From the NCBI RefSeq assembly GCF_024296865.1, contig NZ_CP101134.1, positions 3,410,001 through 3,474,000 of the forward strand: DNA of 64,000 nucleotides, given 5' to 3'. Each line of letters starts with the position of its first letter. Position 1 is the stretch's first letter. The notes beneath the pieces were generated by a model. The model was not told the DNA's origin. It worked only from the letters and a program-made list of their open reading frames with translations, and searched no databases. Positions 52,125 to 60,654 of this stretch are shown piece by piece. The stretch comes from Sphingobacterium sp. LZ7M1. Its GTDB lineage: Bacteria; Bacteroidota; Bacteroidia; Sphingobacteriales; Sphingobacteriaceae. Both the position numbers and the translations under genes were made by a program.

Positions 52125-54083
52125 TTAGATATCTATTTTTGCGTAACGCGCATTCGCTTCGATGAACTCTCTACGTGGCGCAACCTCATCACCCATTAGC
52201 ATGGAGAAGATACGGTCACATTCAGCAGCGTTCTCAATGGTGACTTGGCGAAGCGTACGTTTTTCAGGATCCATGGTCGTATCCCATAACTGCTCAGCGT
52301 TCATCTCTCCAAGACCTTTATAACGTTGAACATGTACGCTATCTTCTTTACCTGCACCTTTTAAGCGTTGGATTGCTGCCAGACGCTGATCTTCGGTCCA
52401 AGCGTATTCGAAATCTTTACCTTTCTTCACCAAATATAATGGTGGAGTAGCGATATAGACATAGCCACGTTCAATCAATTCTTTCATGTAACGGAAATAG
52501 AAAGTCAACAACAAGGTTGCAATGTGCGAACCATCGACGTCGGCATCCGTCATGATGATGATCTTGTGGTAACGAAGTTTATCAATGTTCAAGGCTTTGG
52601 AATCTTCGGCAGTACCGATCGACACGCCTAATGCAGTGAACATGTTCTTGATCTCTTCATTTTCATAGATCTTGTGTTCCATGGCTTTTTCCACGTTCAA
52701 GATCTTACCACGTAAAGGCATGATGGCCTGAGTAGCACGGTCACGGCCTTGTTTCGCCGTTCCACCCGCTGAGTCCCCCTCGACGAAGAAAATCTCACAT
52801 CTTTCAGGATCCCTATCCGAACAGTCGGCCAGTTTACCAGGAAGTCCGGAACCACCCATTACGGTTTTACGTTGCACCAATTCTCTTGCCTTACGCGCAG
52901 CAGCACGTGCTTGGGCAGCTATCACTACCTTCTGAACGATTTGCTTAGCCTCTTTCGGGTTCTCTTCCAAATAAGAGCTCAAGATCTCGCCTACGGCAAC
53001 ATCTACGGCACCCATTACTTCCGAGTTACCCAATTTGGTTTTGGTCTGTCCCTCGAATTGAGGTTCTGCAACTTTTACCGAGATTACCGCAGTAAGTCCT
53101 TCACGGAAGTCATCACCGGTGATCTCGACTTTTAAGTTTTTCAATAGACCCGAATCGTCAGCGTATTTCTTCAGGGTACGGGTCAATCCTCTACGGAAAC
53201 CAGCAACGTGAGAACCACCTTCGATGGTATTGATGTTATTTACATAAGAATGAACATTCTCGGAGTACGTATCGTTGTATTGCAGGGCAAGTTCAACAGG
53301 AACGCCTTGTTTGATACCTTCCACATATATTGGTTCAGGGATCAGAGCGGTTCTATTACCGTCCAGGAATTTCACGAATTCTTGAAGACCACCTTCTGAC
53401 AGGTATACATTTTTCTTAAACTCGCCATTGTCCAAGATTTCCCTTTCATCGATCAAGGTCAACTTAATGCCTTTGTTCAAGAAAGAAAGCTCTCTAAGAC
53501 GGTTTGCTAAGGTATCGTAGTTATATACGGTAGTAGTGGTAAAGATTTCCGGATCAGGAATGAATGTAACAATGGTTCCTGTGACATCACTGGTACCGAT
53601 TTCTTTTACATCAGCCTGAGGTTTTCCTTGTGCATATTCTTGGACAAAGATCTTACCTTCTCTATGTACTTCAGCGCGTAAATGAGTGGAAAGGGCATTC
53701 ACACAGGAAACCCCCACACCGTGCAAACCTCCGGACACCTTATAGGTATCCTTGTCGAATTTACCACCGGCGTGCAATACAGTCATTACAAGCTCTAAAG
53801 CAGATTTCTTTTCTTTTTTATTGATTCCTGTTGGAATACCACGACCATTGTCGCGTACAGATACACCGTTAGATTTTAGAATGGTTACGACGATGTCGTT
53901 ACAATAACCGGCAACAGCTTCATCGATAGAGTTATCGACTACTTCATAAACCAAGTGATGTAGGCCTTTTACGCCTGTATCACCGATGTACATGGAAGGG
54001 CGCTTACGTACAGCTTCTAATCCTTCTAATACCTGGATATTATCCGCTGAATACGTAGATGCATTTTTATTTTCTTCGCTCAT
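52125..54083 (-). CDS. gyrB: DNA gyrase subunit B
   Basis: This is the ATPase subunit of the type IIA topoisomerase that introduces negative supercoils. The 652-residue protein has the GHKL ATPase site (EVVDNSIDEAVAGYC, DNGRGIPTG, GLHGVGVSCVNALS) and the transducer domain. The Toprim domain follows, with EGDSAGGTAKQGRDR and the DADVDGSHI metal motif, and then the C-terminal QRYKGLGEMNAEQLW and PRREFIEANA. These place it as GyrB rather than ParE. The length is typical of enzymes without the enterobacterial insertion. It has its own terminator, and its 201-base upstream gap is shared with the divergent OmpH-like gene. Confidence 0.96.
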   Translation of the reverse strand: MSEENKNASTYSADNIQVLEGLEAVRKRPSMYIGDTGVKGLHHLVYEVVDNSIDEAVAGYCNDIVVTILKSNGVSVRDNGRGIPTGINKKEKKSALELVMTVLHAGGKFDKDTYKVSGGLHGVGVSCVNALSTHLRAEVHREGKIFVQEYAQGKPQADVKEIGTSDVTGTIVTFIPDPEIFTTTTVYNYDTLANRLRELSFLNKGIKLTLIDEREILDNGEFKKNVYLSEGGLQEFVKFLDGNRTALIPEPIYVEGIKQGVPVELALQYNDTYSENVHSYVNNINTIEGGSHVAGFRRGLTRTLKKYADDSGLLKNLKVEITGDDFREGLTAVISVKVAEPQFEGQTKTKLGNSEVMGAVDVAVGEILSSYLEENPKEAKQIVQKVVIAAQARAAARKARELVQRKTVMGGSGLPGKLADCSDRDPERCEIFFVEGDSAGGTAKQGRDRATQAIMPLRGKILNVEKAMEHKIYENEEIKNMFTALGVSIGTAEDSKALNIDKLRYHKIIIMTDADVDGSHIATLLLTFYFRYMKELIERGYVYIATPPLYLVKKGKDFEYAWTEDQRLAAIQRLKGAGKEDSVHVQRYKGLGEMNAEQLWDTTMDPEKRTLRQVTIENAAECDRIFSMLMGDEVAPRREFIEANARYAKIDI

Positions 54084-54245
54084 GAAAATCCTTTAAAATT
54101 ACTGTTGATTAACTTTCAAAAATACGAAATTTTCCCCTAATAATCAAATAAAAAAGGCAACGTGAACGAGCAAAATTAACATTATTTCACTATTTAAATT
54201 CCATAGGAAATAGCGGCGTTTTTAGAATAATTGAAATTTTTATAT

Positions 54246-54253
54246 TAGGTTTG
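54246..54253 (+). promoter_or_regulatory. Possible -7 box for the OmpH-like gene
   Basis: TAGGTTTG matches TAnnTTTG and lies 31 bases before the ATG. The upstream TTG at 54231 is too close to serve as -33, so the promoter is only partly supported. Confidence 0.4.
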
Positions 54254-54284
54254 TCATTAAGAATATCGAAATATAAAACACAGA

Positions 54285-54896
54285 ATGAATAAACTATTAA
54301 AAATTACCTTAGGTCTTGTTGCTACTGCAGCAATCGTATCTTGTAATCAACAGGCTAGTACCCAAGCAGAAAAATCACCATCTGCAGCAACAACTACCGC
54401 TACTACACCTGACCCTACTGACAAAATCGCATATGTAAACTCGGATACTCTTTCTGAGAAATACCAATATTTCAAAGACGTTCGCACTAAACTGGAAGCT
54501 AAAGTGAAAAAAGCTCAGAGCGACCTTCAAGCGAAAGGACAAGCTTACCAACGTGAACTAGCTGAATACCAACAAAAAGCAGCGACCATGAGCGCTTCGG
54601 AGCGTCAAGCTACAGAAGAGCGTTTGGTAAGACACCAAAATGACCTTGGCCGTATGGACCAAAATGCATCTACTTCCATTGCGCAAGAAGAACAGACTGA
54701 ATTCACTAAAGTGTACACCACCATTACCGACCACCTGAAGAAACACTCAGAAGGAAAAGGTTACAAATTGGTATTGACCTATTCAAAAACCAATCCTGCG
54801 GTATTGTATGCTGATCCTAAAATGGACATCACAAACGAAGTTTTAGATGCCCTAAACAAGGAATATAAAGACAAAAGCGCTGCTGACAAAAAATAA
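54285..54896 (+). CDS. OmpH/Skp-family periplasmic chaperone-like lipoprotein
   Basis: Skp-like proteins hold unfolded outer-membrane proteins in the periplasm. This 203-residue member begins with a lipoprotein signal (MNKLLKITLGLVATAAIVSC, lipobox Cys20) followed by a Ser/Thr/Ala-rich linker. The OmpH domain spans about 46-195 and opens with KIAYVNSDTLSEKY. A long charged coiled coil (KVKKAQSDLQAKGQAYQREL) and the terminal VLTYSKTNPAVLYADPKMDIT are typical of Bacteroidota OmpH. The lipid anchor is a difference from soluble E. coli Skp. It is monocistronic, with a strong terminator after it. Confidence 0.9.
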   Translation: MNKLLKITLGLVATAAIVSCNQQASTQAEKSPSAATTTATTPDPTDKIAYVNSDTLSEKYQYFKDVRTKLEAKVKKAQSDLQAKGQAYQRELAEYQQKAATMSASERQATEERLVRHQNDLGRMDQNASTSIAQEEQTEFTKVYTTITDHLKKHSEGKGYKLVLTYSKTNPAVLYADPKMDITNEVLDALNKEYKDKSAADKK

Positions 54897-54917
54897 GCAG
54901 TAAAGAAAATTATGGAG

Positions 54918-54945
54918 ATGCCCCGATCTATCGGGGCATTTTTTA
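54918..54945 (+). terminator. Intrinsic terminator of the OmpH-like gene
   Basis: ATGCCCCGAT / ATCGGGGCAT stem with a very short loop is followed by TTTTTT. Confidence 0.9.
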
Positions 54946-55048
54946 TGCCCTACAGTTCCCCAAAAAACTGTCAAAGACATGCCTAGCCTTACAAATCAAA
55001 TTTGTAATTTAATGGAATCTCACTAAATTTCATCTTTAAACGAAATAC

Positions 55049-55954
55049 ATGGTACGACATATCCTCCGAAAAGAAGAAAATGGTTACGATTGGTACGAGA
55101 TCCTGGACCCTACCCTAGAGGACTTTATCGAACTCAAGGCAAAATACGACCTGAACGACGCTTCCATCAAGGATTGTTTGGAAATTGGCCATCTTCCCAA
55201 GATTGAGGAATTCGACAATTACCACTTCCTGATCTTGCGTTCCATTGCAGATTCCTTTCCGGAAAATTCGGATACCTTAGCGGATATCACCTTACGTATT
55301 TCGGTCTTTTATGATGAAGATTTCATCATAACGGTCCACAGGAATGAAATCCCATTGCTCAATGAACTGATTGAACTGGACAAGACCAATAAAAAGCTGA
55401 AGTCCAGCAAGAGCCTGGTCAACAGCTTGGTATCGCAATCGCTGAAAACTTTCGAAAACCTGGTGATCAATGATTTGGCCGAGAAACTGGATGATTATGA
55501 AGAGATCGTGTTTTTGCACAGAAAGCGGAAACCCTTCCTGATGAAGCTTTATTACCTGAAAAGGCAGGTAGACCTTATCAAGATAATCCTAACCCTGTAC
55601 AAGGACATTGTGGACTATTTCCATATGCCGGAATACCAGAACATCTATACGCAGGACCTTAGGGACATTTACTCCAGAACGAACACCTTGTATAGGAATA
55701 TTGCTGAAAACACGGCTCAGTTGCTTTCTGTTTACTTTAACATAGAATCCAACCACACAAATGAGATCATGCGCATCCTGACCATTATCTCGGTGTTCTT
55801 TATGCCATTGACCTTTATCGTCGGGGTATATGGGATGAACTTCAAATATATGCCCGAACTGGAATGGTTGCTAGGCTATCCTGCAGTCTGGATCTTGATG
55901 ATCTTGGTTTCCCTAATGATCTACATCTGGTTCAAAAGGAAAAGATGGTTATAA
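55049..55954 (+). CDS. corA: CorA-family magnesium/cobalt transporter
   Basis: This pentameric inner-membrane channel imports Mg2+ (and Co2+). The 301-residue protein has a large N-terminal cytosolic domain and a long stalk helix. Two C-terminal transmembrane helices carry the ion-filter motif GMN in VGVYGMNFKYMPE (about 270) and the basic end WFKRKRWL. The C-terminus overlaps the convergent tsaB gene by 6 bases. No terminator separates the two, so the transcripts probably overlap. Confidence 0.93.
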   Translation: MVRHILRKEENGYDWYEILDPTLEDFIELKAKYDLNDASIKDCLEIGHLPKIEEFDNYHFLILRSIADSFPENSDTLADITLRISVFYDEDFIITVHRNEIPLLNELIELDKTNKKLKSSKSLVNSLVSQSLKTFENLVINDLAEKLDDYEEIVFLHRKRKPFLMKLYYLKRQVDLIKIILTLYKDIVDYFHMPEYQNIYTQDLRDIYSRTNTLYRNIAENTAQLLSVYFNIESNHTNEIMRILTIISVFFMPLTFIVGVYGMNFKYMPELEWLLGYPAVWILMILVSLMIYIWFKRKRWL

Positions 55955-56659
55955 TAAAGGCGATTTCTTGGGCGTAGTAGCCACAAAATCTTTGAGATAG
56001 AAAGGCTCAAAATAGGCCACATCTTCAAATTTCTGATCCACAAATTTCTTGTAGGAAACTTCATCCTGGAAGTTGGCAATGGAATCGAAGCCAGCAATGA
56101 CCTGAACCTGATCGTTATTTTCAAACGTAGGCATAAACTTATCTGCACCTGAACCGAAAAGTATCAGTCGGTATCCATCGTTCAGGTAACCATCAAATGT
56201 ATGTTCATCGATGATCAAGGCTTCAGTTTCCTTATACAGGCTTCCGTCTGTGTGGAATACTGCGGTATAAACCTCTCTCCGTCTTGCATCGATCATTGGC
56301 AACAGTAGCACCTTATGATCACTTTGGGGATATTTGGCCATGAAACCGTCTTTTAGCGCTTCTAAGGTATTATTGGCGATAAGCGGGATATCCAAGGCGT
56401 AACACAGTCCTTTTGCCGTAGAGACGCCAATTCGCAATCCGGTATAAGATCCTGGCCCCATGCTTACGGCAACTGCGGCAAGCTGATCGAGGGACATGGC
56501 AGCCTTATCCATTAATTCCTGGATGAAAACGGTCAGTTTGGTCGCATGAAGATTGGGCTCATTGCCGACTACGCTGCATAGATTTTGACCATGATTGGAA
56601 AGAGAAACTGAACACAGATTGGTCGCAGTCTCGATGGAAAGGATATACGAATTTGACAT
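55949..56659 (-). CDS. tsaB: tRNA threonylcarbamoyladenosine biosynthesis protein TsaB
   Basis: TsaB partners TsaD and TsaE in forming t6A at position 37 of ANN-decoding tRNAs. The 236-residue protein has the ASKHA-fold N-terminus (ILSIETATNLCSVSLS) and the family motif VSMGPGSYTGLRIGVSTAKGL (about 68-88). It lies directly after yidD (6-base gap), extending the conserved rpmH-rnpA-yidD cluster, so it is probably co-transcribed with them. Confidence 0.93.
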   Translation of the reverse strand: MSNSYILSIETATNLCSVSLSNHGQNLCSVVGNEPNLHATKLTVFIQELMDKAAMSLDQLAAVAVSMGPGSYTGLRIGVSTAKGLCYALDIPLIANNTLEALKDGFMAKYPQSDHKVLLLPMIDARRREVYTAVFHTDGSLYKETEALIIDEHTFDGYLNDGYRLILFGSGADKFMPTFENNDQVQVIAGFDSIANFQDEVSYKKFVDQKFEDVAYFEPFYLKDFVATTPKKSPLL

Positions 56660-56665
56660 AGTGAA

Positions 56666-56920
56666 TTAAGGGACTGGATCGTGCCCATGTCCACCCCAAG
56701 GGTTGCAACGGGCAATACGTTTAATAGTTAGCCAACCACCCTTGAAAGGGCCGTGCTTAAGAATTGCTTCTTTGCCGTATTGGGAACAGGTTGGGGAATA
56801 TCGACAGCTAGCGCCGAGCAATGGCGATAGAAATAGCTGGTAAATCTTGATTATGAGCAAAAAAAGCCACTTTATGGGTAACTTAATTCCTTTCTCCCAG
56901 ATTAGATTTAGATATTTCAT
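56666..56920 (-). CDS. yidD: Membrane protein insertion efficiency factor YidD
   Basis: YidD is a small amphipathic protein that helps YidC-dependent membrane insertion. The 84 residues include the signature [20 protein letters not shown] with its conserved cysteines, and [13 protein letters not shown] at the end. It overlaps the end of rnpA by 38 bases, the arrangement seen in most bacteria. Confidence 0.95.
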   Translation of the reverse strand: MKYLNLIWEKGIKLPIKWLFLLIIKIYQLFLSPLLGASCRYSPTCSQYGKEAILKHGPFKGGWLTIKRIARCNPWGGHGHDPVP

Positions 56921-57296
56921 GTTCTAGTTTACCGATCAATTGACCAAGCTTGCCCTGAAGCGTTTCCATAGGTAGCTTTTCATTACTTACGTACTGAATG
57001 GCCAGCAACAAATTTAAGGAATGATCTTGCAAAAAGGAATAGAGTTTGTCTTTCTCGAGCCTGTAACATTCCCGGGTAAGTCTTTTGATACGGTTTCGGT
57101 CCACTGCTTTTTTGAAGCGTTTCTTGGGGACCGAGGTAATGACCTGAGCGGGGAATTGCTGTTCGGGACTGGCGGGCTGGCTAAGGTAAACCACTCGGAA
57201 AGGATATACAACAAAAGAAGAACCATTATGGAAAAGATCGTCAATAGACCTTTTGCTACATAATCGTTCTTCTTTTTTAAATGTATATTTTTTCAT
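56883..57296 (-). CDS. rnpA: Ribonuclease P protein component
   Basis: This basic protein assists the RNase P RNA in removing tRNA 5' leaders. From the ATG at 57296 ([22 protein letters not shown]) it has 137 residues. It shows the conserved RNA-binding segment [19 protein letters not shown] (RNR motif, about 65-83). An in-frame upstream ATG at 57308 adds four residues unlike the family. It lies 60 bases downstream of rpmH and overlaps yidD. Confidence 0.94.
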   Translation of the reverse strand: MKKYTFKKEERLCSKRSIDDLFHNGSSFVVYPFRVVYLSQPASPEQQFPAQVITSVPKKRFKKAVDRNRIKRLTRECYRLEKDKLYSFLQDHSLNLLLAIQYVSNEKLPMETLQGKLGQLIGKLEHEISKSNLGERN

Positions 57297-57356
57297 CACG
57301 ATGACCATAAAGCCGGCTAAAACAGCGCGGTCCCTATATCACCGGCGAGCGCAAGA

Positions 57357-57515
57357 TTAACCTTTGTGACGGCTTTCGTCAGAAACTGAAAGGCGTTTTC
57401 TTCCTTTTGCTCTACGAGCAGCAAGTACTCTTCTACCATTTGCAGAGCTCATACGCTCTCTGAATCCGTGTTTATTTCTTCTTTTTCTTTGCGAAGGTTG
57501 AAATGTTCTCTTCAT
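57357..57515 (-). CDS. rpmH: 50S ribosomal protein L34
   Basis: L34 is a tiny, highly basic ribosomal protein. The frame from ATG 57515-57513 encodes 52 residues beginning [20 protein letters not shown] and continuing [20 protein letters not shown], the canonical L34 sequence, with stop TAA at 57359-57357. A consensus promoter lies about 60 bases upstream, and rnpA follows in the usual order. Confidence 0.97.
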   Translation of the reverse strand: MKRTFQPSQRKRRNKHGFRERMSSANGRRVLAARRAKGRKRLSVSDESRHKG

Positions 57516-57572
57516 GACGCTTTTATGCTTGTTTTAATACTTTTAATCAAATTATCCCTCAAAAGAGGAATG

Positions 57573-57603
57573 CAAAAATAAAGTTTATTTCACACATACG
57601 CAA
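57573..57603 (-). promoter_or_regulatory. Predicted rpmH-rnpA-yidD-tsaB promoter
   Basis: On the minus strand, TTG (57603-57601), a 20-base spacer and TATTTTTG (57580-57573) fit the Bacteroidota consensus exactly. The leader to the rpmH ATG is about 50 bases. Confidence 0.7.
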
Positions 57604-57627
57604 CACTCTAAATCTAATAAATAAAAA

Positions 57628-57668
57628 AAAGCAAATTATTTGGGCCAATAACCCTCATAATTTGCTTT
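57628..57668 (-). terminator. Intrinsic terminator of mscL
   Basis: On the minus strand, stem AAAGCAAATTAT / ATAATTTGCTTT with a 17-base loop is followed by TTTTTATT. It ends 17 bases before the rpmH -33 box region. Confidence 0.85.
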
Positions 57669-57686
57669 AGAGCATATATTTTATGC

Positions 57687-58094
57687 TTATTTATTTTTTA
57701 AAATATCGCGAATCTCAGCAAGCAATGCTTCCTCTTTTGTAGGAGCTGGAGCTGCTTCTGGTTCTTTTGGTTCTTCTCTTTTCAAAGAATTGATCCCTTT
57801 AATCACCAAGAAAATACAGAAAGCAATGATCAGGAACTGGATCAACACGTTGATGAAGTTACCATACGTTACGGCTACTTCGGCAACACCTGCTGCTTCG
57901 TTTCCTTCTTTGATAACATACTTCATGGCGGAGAAATCCACACCACCGGTGATGAATCCAATAGGAGGCATGATGATATCATCGACCAAGGAGGTAACGA
58001 TCTTTCCAAACGCGCCACCGATAACAACACCGACAGCTAGATCAATCACGCTGCCGCGCATAGCGAATTCTTTAAATTCTTTTAAAAATCCCAT
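57687..58094 (-). CDS. mscL: Large-conductance mechanosensitive channel
   Basis: MscL is a homopentameric inner-membrane channel that opens on hypo-osmotic shock. The 135 residues show the N-terminal amphipathic helix ([14 protein letters not shown]) and the pore helix TM1 with the glycine-rich constriction ([22 protein letters not shown]). A periplasmic loop, TM2 and a charged C-terminal bundle helix ([14 protein letters not shown]) follow. It is a single gene with its own terminator. Confidence 0.96.
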   Translation of the reverse strand: MGFLKEFKEFAMRGSVIDLAVGVVIGGAFGKIVTSLVDDIIMPPIGFITGGVDFSAMKYVIKEGNEAAGVAEVAVTYGNFINVLIQFLIIAFCIFLVIKGINSLKREEPKEPEAAPAPTKEEALLAEIRDILKNK

Positions 58095-58427
58095 AAGTTA
58101 AATAGTCTAAAAGTGAATATAATATGTTTAAATTGTTTTTCCCTTAATAGTTGTGTAATGTATTGAATATCTTACAAAAAAAGCGGTTTACATTCACAAA
58201 CTAAAATTATTTTCAAAATAAATGAGTATTTTTATTGTATACTAGGTACTTGTACTGAAGTAGCCGCACACAAAACTTTAAATTATTTTTTAAAGAGAAC
58301 GAATACATATAAAATTATTATATTTGAGGAAACAAATTAACTACTAAATACAATTTTTCAACCCAAATCTATACGTTGAGAAATAAAAAAAATCATGTGA
58401 ATCTAGGGTAATTTGTGTAATAACTTT
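58095..58427. other. Divergent AT-rich region between mscL and the response-regulator gene
   Basis: This 333-base gap holds the promoters of both genes. A TATATTTG -7-like box occurs at 58319-58326 on the plus strand without a clear -33 partner. There is no ORF, strong hairpin or repeat array visible. Confidence 0.5.
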
Positions 58428-59072
58428 ATGAAAAAAATATTAATAGCCGACGACCATATTATTGTCCGACTGGGGGTTTCAACTGCCATTAAAGAGACTT
58501 TAAAAGCGGTTGAGATAGTCCATGCGCAAACATATGATGAGGTATTTGCACAATTAAAGACAACACATTTTGATTTACTTCTCCTAGATATCAATATGCC
58601 GGGAGGAAATAACATCAAGGTGATCAAGGAGTTGTTGGACATTCAACCTGACTTAAAAATCTTAGTCTTTTCTTCTTATGACGAGACCCTGTACGCCCTT
58701 CGCTATATAGAGGCTGGTGCAGCGGGCTATGTCAATAAAACGACTAGCATGACCGAATTCACCAATGCCATCAATAGCATTTTTGAACGCGGACGCTATA
58801 TGTCAGAAGCCATTAAGGACCTCTATGTTCAAAAATTGACGACCAGTAAATCCAAGGTGGATAGCCTGAACCCTCTGTACAAACTTTCTAATCGCGAAAT
58901 GGACGTGGCGAGACACTTAATAGAAGGATTGGGAATCATTGAGGTTTCAAACAGGTTGAACCTAAGCTCATCCACAGTGAGTACCTATAAGAGTAGAATC
59001 TTCGAGAAACTGGGTGTACACAACATCCCAGATTTGATATCGCTGTTCAAAATGAACGCAGATAAGGAATAA
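58428..59072 (+). CDS. NarL/FixJ-family response regulator
   Basis: This two-component DNA-binding regulator has 214 residues from the ATG at 58428 (MKKILIADDHIIVR); the frame also reaches an upstream TTG at 58413. The receiver domain (about 1-120) has acidic residues DD at 8-9, phospho-acceptor Asp near 54 (LLLLDINMPGG) and the conserved Lys (YVNKTT). The LuxR-type helix-turn-helix (about 145-208) reads LSNREMDVARHLIEGLG…SSSTVSTYKSRIFEKLGV. No histidine kinase is adjacent, so it is an orphan here. The stop codon lies within the terminator stem. Confidence 0.93.
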   Translation: MKKILIADDHIIVRLGVSTAIKETLKAVEIVHAQTYDEVFAQLKTTHFDLLLLDINMPGGNNIKVIKELLDIQPDLKILVFSSYDETLYALRYIEAGAAGYVNKTTSMTEFTNAINSIFERGRYMSEAIKDLYVQKLTTSKSKVDSLNPLYKLSNREMDVARHLIEGLGIIEVSNRLNLSSSTVSTYKSRIFEKLGVHNIPDLISLFKMNADKE

Positions 59073-59098
59073 CCAAACGGTTATTCCTTATTTTTTTA
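59062..59098 (+). terminator. Terminator overlapping the response-regulator stop codon
   Basis: Stem ATAAGGAATAACC / GGTTATTCCTTAT with loop AAAC is followed by TTTTTTT. The TAA stop (59070-59072) is within the left arm. Confidence 0.9.
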
Positions 59099-59122
59099 TC
59101 TTCTGCCTATGGTTTAAAACCC

Positions 59123-60259
59123 TTAGGTCAGATCAGCCATGCTCTTCACGGGAATGTCTTCTCGCGAAACTACATTTAAAGGCTTCTGCTCGGTAAATTC
59201 ATATCCATTGGCATCTAGCTTCCAGAGCAATGGCGAAAGGAAGCTGATACAGGCTTTGGCACCTTGGTTGATCGCCGCCATATTATGCGTGTCCTTGGAA
59301 TTCTTCGCTTCGTTTTCAATTTCAAAGGGCCCTGAAAAGCCGCGCTCGTGCAGAACCTCCGCAAAGCTGTTCCAGTCCATATCATCAGTACCTCCAAAAC
59401 CCGGAAGCATCGCGGTATAATGATGACGGTCCCAATCGCTCTGGGGCACACTGACACCCGCTCGTTTAGCAAGTTCAGCATGCACCTGCTGCATGGGATA
59501 CATTCCGCCCCACTCTACCCTAGCCTTGCTGCTCAGCATCCTAGTTGTTTTTACATGTACACGCTTCAATCGCTCGATATCCATTTCTTCAATTACCTCC
59601 ACGGGATCTGTATTCTGCCAGATATCATGGGAAGGATCGTATATCTCTCCATGTGCCTTGCTAGGGATCATCGTGTACATTAGTTTGCGAGCTGCCAATA
59701 CGCCGGGCAGGTTGTTGAAGGTACTTGTGTAACGAGAGGAACGCCATCCTTCCATCGGACAGTTTTCGTAGACCACCGTTACGCCCAGGTCTTCTGCATA
59801 GCGGATGATGGGCTCGAAAACCCGTTTATATTCATCGAGGTTCTTTTGGAAGCCGTCGATTTGGTTACCCAGCTCATGGTTATAGCCTACGAATGTCCCC
59901 ACCATGACATTGTTTTCATCTCCACCCAGCAAATGAGCTATTCTAATCAGTTTTAAGAGATGGTCCTGGTTTTTCAGCCTTTCCCCCTCATCACCGCCGA
60001 TCATGTTCTCAAAAGCCCCCAAAGACAGCCTTAGCCCTTTATTATTGAAGGCTTCCAATGTTCTTTTGGCCTCCTCTGGACCGAAGCCTTCGTAATCCAA
60101 ATGGGTAGCGGTATGGTCAGCCCTGGAACCATCCTTACGGAACACACAGAGATCAATTCCCTGCGCACCTAATTGGGCAGCAGTATCTAATAGTTCGGAT
60201 TGTCCCAACTGGTCGTATGCGGAGCTCATCAGCCAAATGGGATTCTGGATCTGTTTCAT
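59123..60259 (-). CDS. Sugar phosphate isomerase/epimerase-like TIM-barrel protein
   Basis: This 378-residue protein belongs to the xylose-isomerase-like TIM-barrel superfamily (AP endonuclease 2 family). Likely metal-binding or catalytic residues sit in VVYENCPMEGW, GEIYDPSHDIWQ, RVHVKTTRM, ALLPGFGGTDDMDW-like sequence (MLPGFGGTDDMDWNSF) and FEIENEAKNS. There is no signal peptide, so it is cytosolic. The substrate is unknown; relatives act on sugars, inositol or sugar phosphates. It stands downstream of the H1-like gene but is separated by a terminator, so it may have its own promoter in the 78-base gap. Confidence 0.85.
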   Translation of the reverse strand: MKQIQNPIWLMSSAYDQLGQSELLDTAAQLGAQGIDLCVFRKDGSRADHTATHLDYEGFGPEEAKRTLEAFNNKGLRLSLGAFENMIGGDEGERLKNQDHLLKLIRIAHLLGGDENNVMVGTFVGYNHELGNQIDGFQKNLDEYKRVFEPIIRYAEDLGVTVVYENCPMEGWRSSRYTSTFNNLPGVLAARKLMYTMIPSKAHGEIYDPSHDIWQNTDPVEVIEEMDIERLKRVHVKTTRMLSSKARVEWGGMYPMQQVHAELAKRAGVSVPQSDWDRHHYTAMLPGFGGTDDMDWNSFAEVLHERGFSGPFEIENEAKNSKDTHNMAAINQGAKACISFLSPLLWKLDANGYEFTEQKPLNVVSREDIPVKSMADLT

Positions 60260-60290
60260 CTTATATCTAGTTTATTCGAATATACACATA

Positions 60291-60312
60291 AAAAAAGCCC
60301 AATAATGGGCTT
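60291..60312 (-). terminator. Intrinsic terminator of the H1-like gene
   Basis: On the minus strand, AAGCCCA / TGGGCTT with a 4-base loop is followed by TTTTT. Confidence 0.8.
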
Positions 60313-60337
60313 AGTTCTTAATAGGGTTTAAAGATCT

Positions 60338-60523
60338 TTATTTCTTGTTTTTCAGACCTTGGATTCCTAGGCGTAGATCTTGAGCTAATGTCTTGATATC
60401 CTGCAGGCCTTTTCTTACTCGTGTACCAGCGGCACTATTCCCTTTTGCAAAAAACTTGTCTGCGTCATTTTCTAATCCGTCAATTAGAGACTTCAACTCT
60501 TTGAATTTATCAATACTTGCCAT
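60338..60523 (-). CDS. Histone H1-like protein
   Basis: This 61-residue protein is of the Bacteroidota histone H1/Hc1-like type, presumed to bind DNA. The pattern KFKELKSLIDGLENDADKFF followed by KGNSAAGTRVRKGLQDIK and a basic C-terminus (GLKNKK) matches the group. Unlike eukaryotic H1 it lacks a long Lys/Ala tail in this copy. Flanking terminators on both sides indicate a single-gene transcript. Confidence 0.85.
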   Translation of the reverse strand: MASIDKFKELKSLIDGLENDADKFFAKGNSAAGTRVRKGLQDIKTLAQDLRLGIQGLKNKK

Positions 60524-60604
60524 AACTTTTAGATTTATTTATAATTTTTAATAGTAACTCACTTAAAATTAGCATCTTTTTTCTATAAACAAAATCTAAA
60601 AAAC

Positions 60605-60634
60605 AAAAAAGGTGACCTTTTCAAGCCACCCTTT
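60605..60634 (-). terminator. Intrinsic terminator of ftsZ
   Basis: On the minus strand, AAAGGGTGGC pairs with GTCACCTTT (one bulged G and one G-T pair), followed by TTTTG. It lies 20 bases beyond the ftsZ stop. Confidence 0.7.
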
Positions 60635-60654
60635 ATTTATTAAATAGGATAAGA

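Noticed and set aside
57516..57686. Replication origin near rpmH
   Set aside because: rpmH-rnpA often lies near oriC in other phyla, but no DnaA-box cluster or dnaA gene is present here; the gap is explained by a promoter and the mscL terminator.
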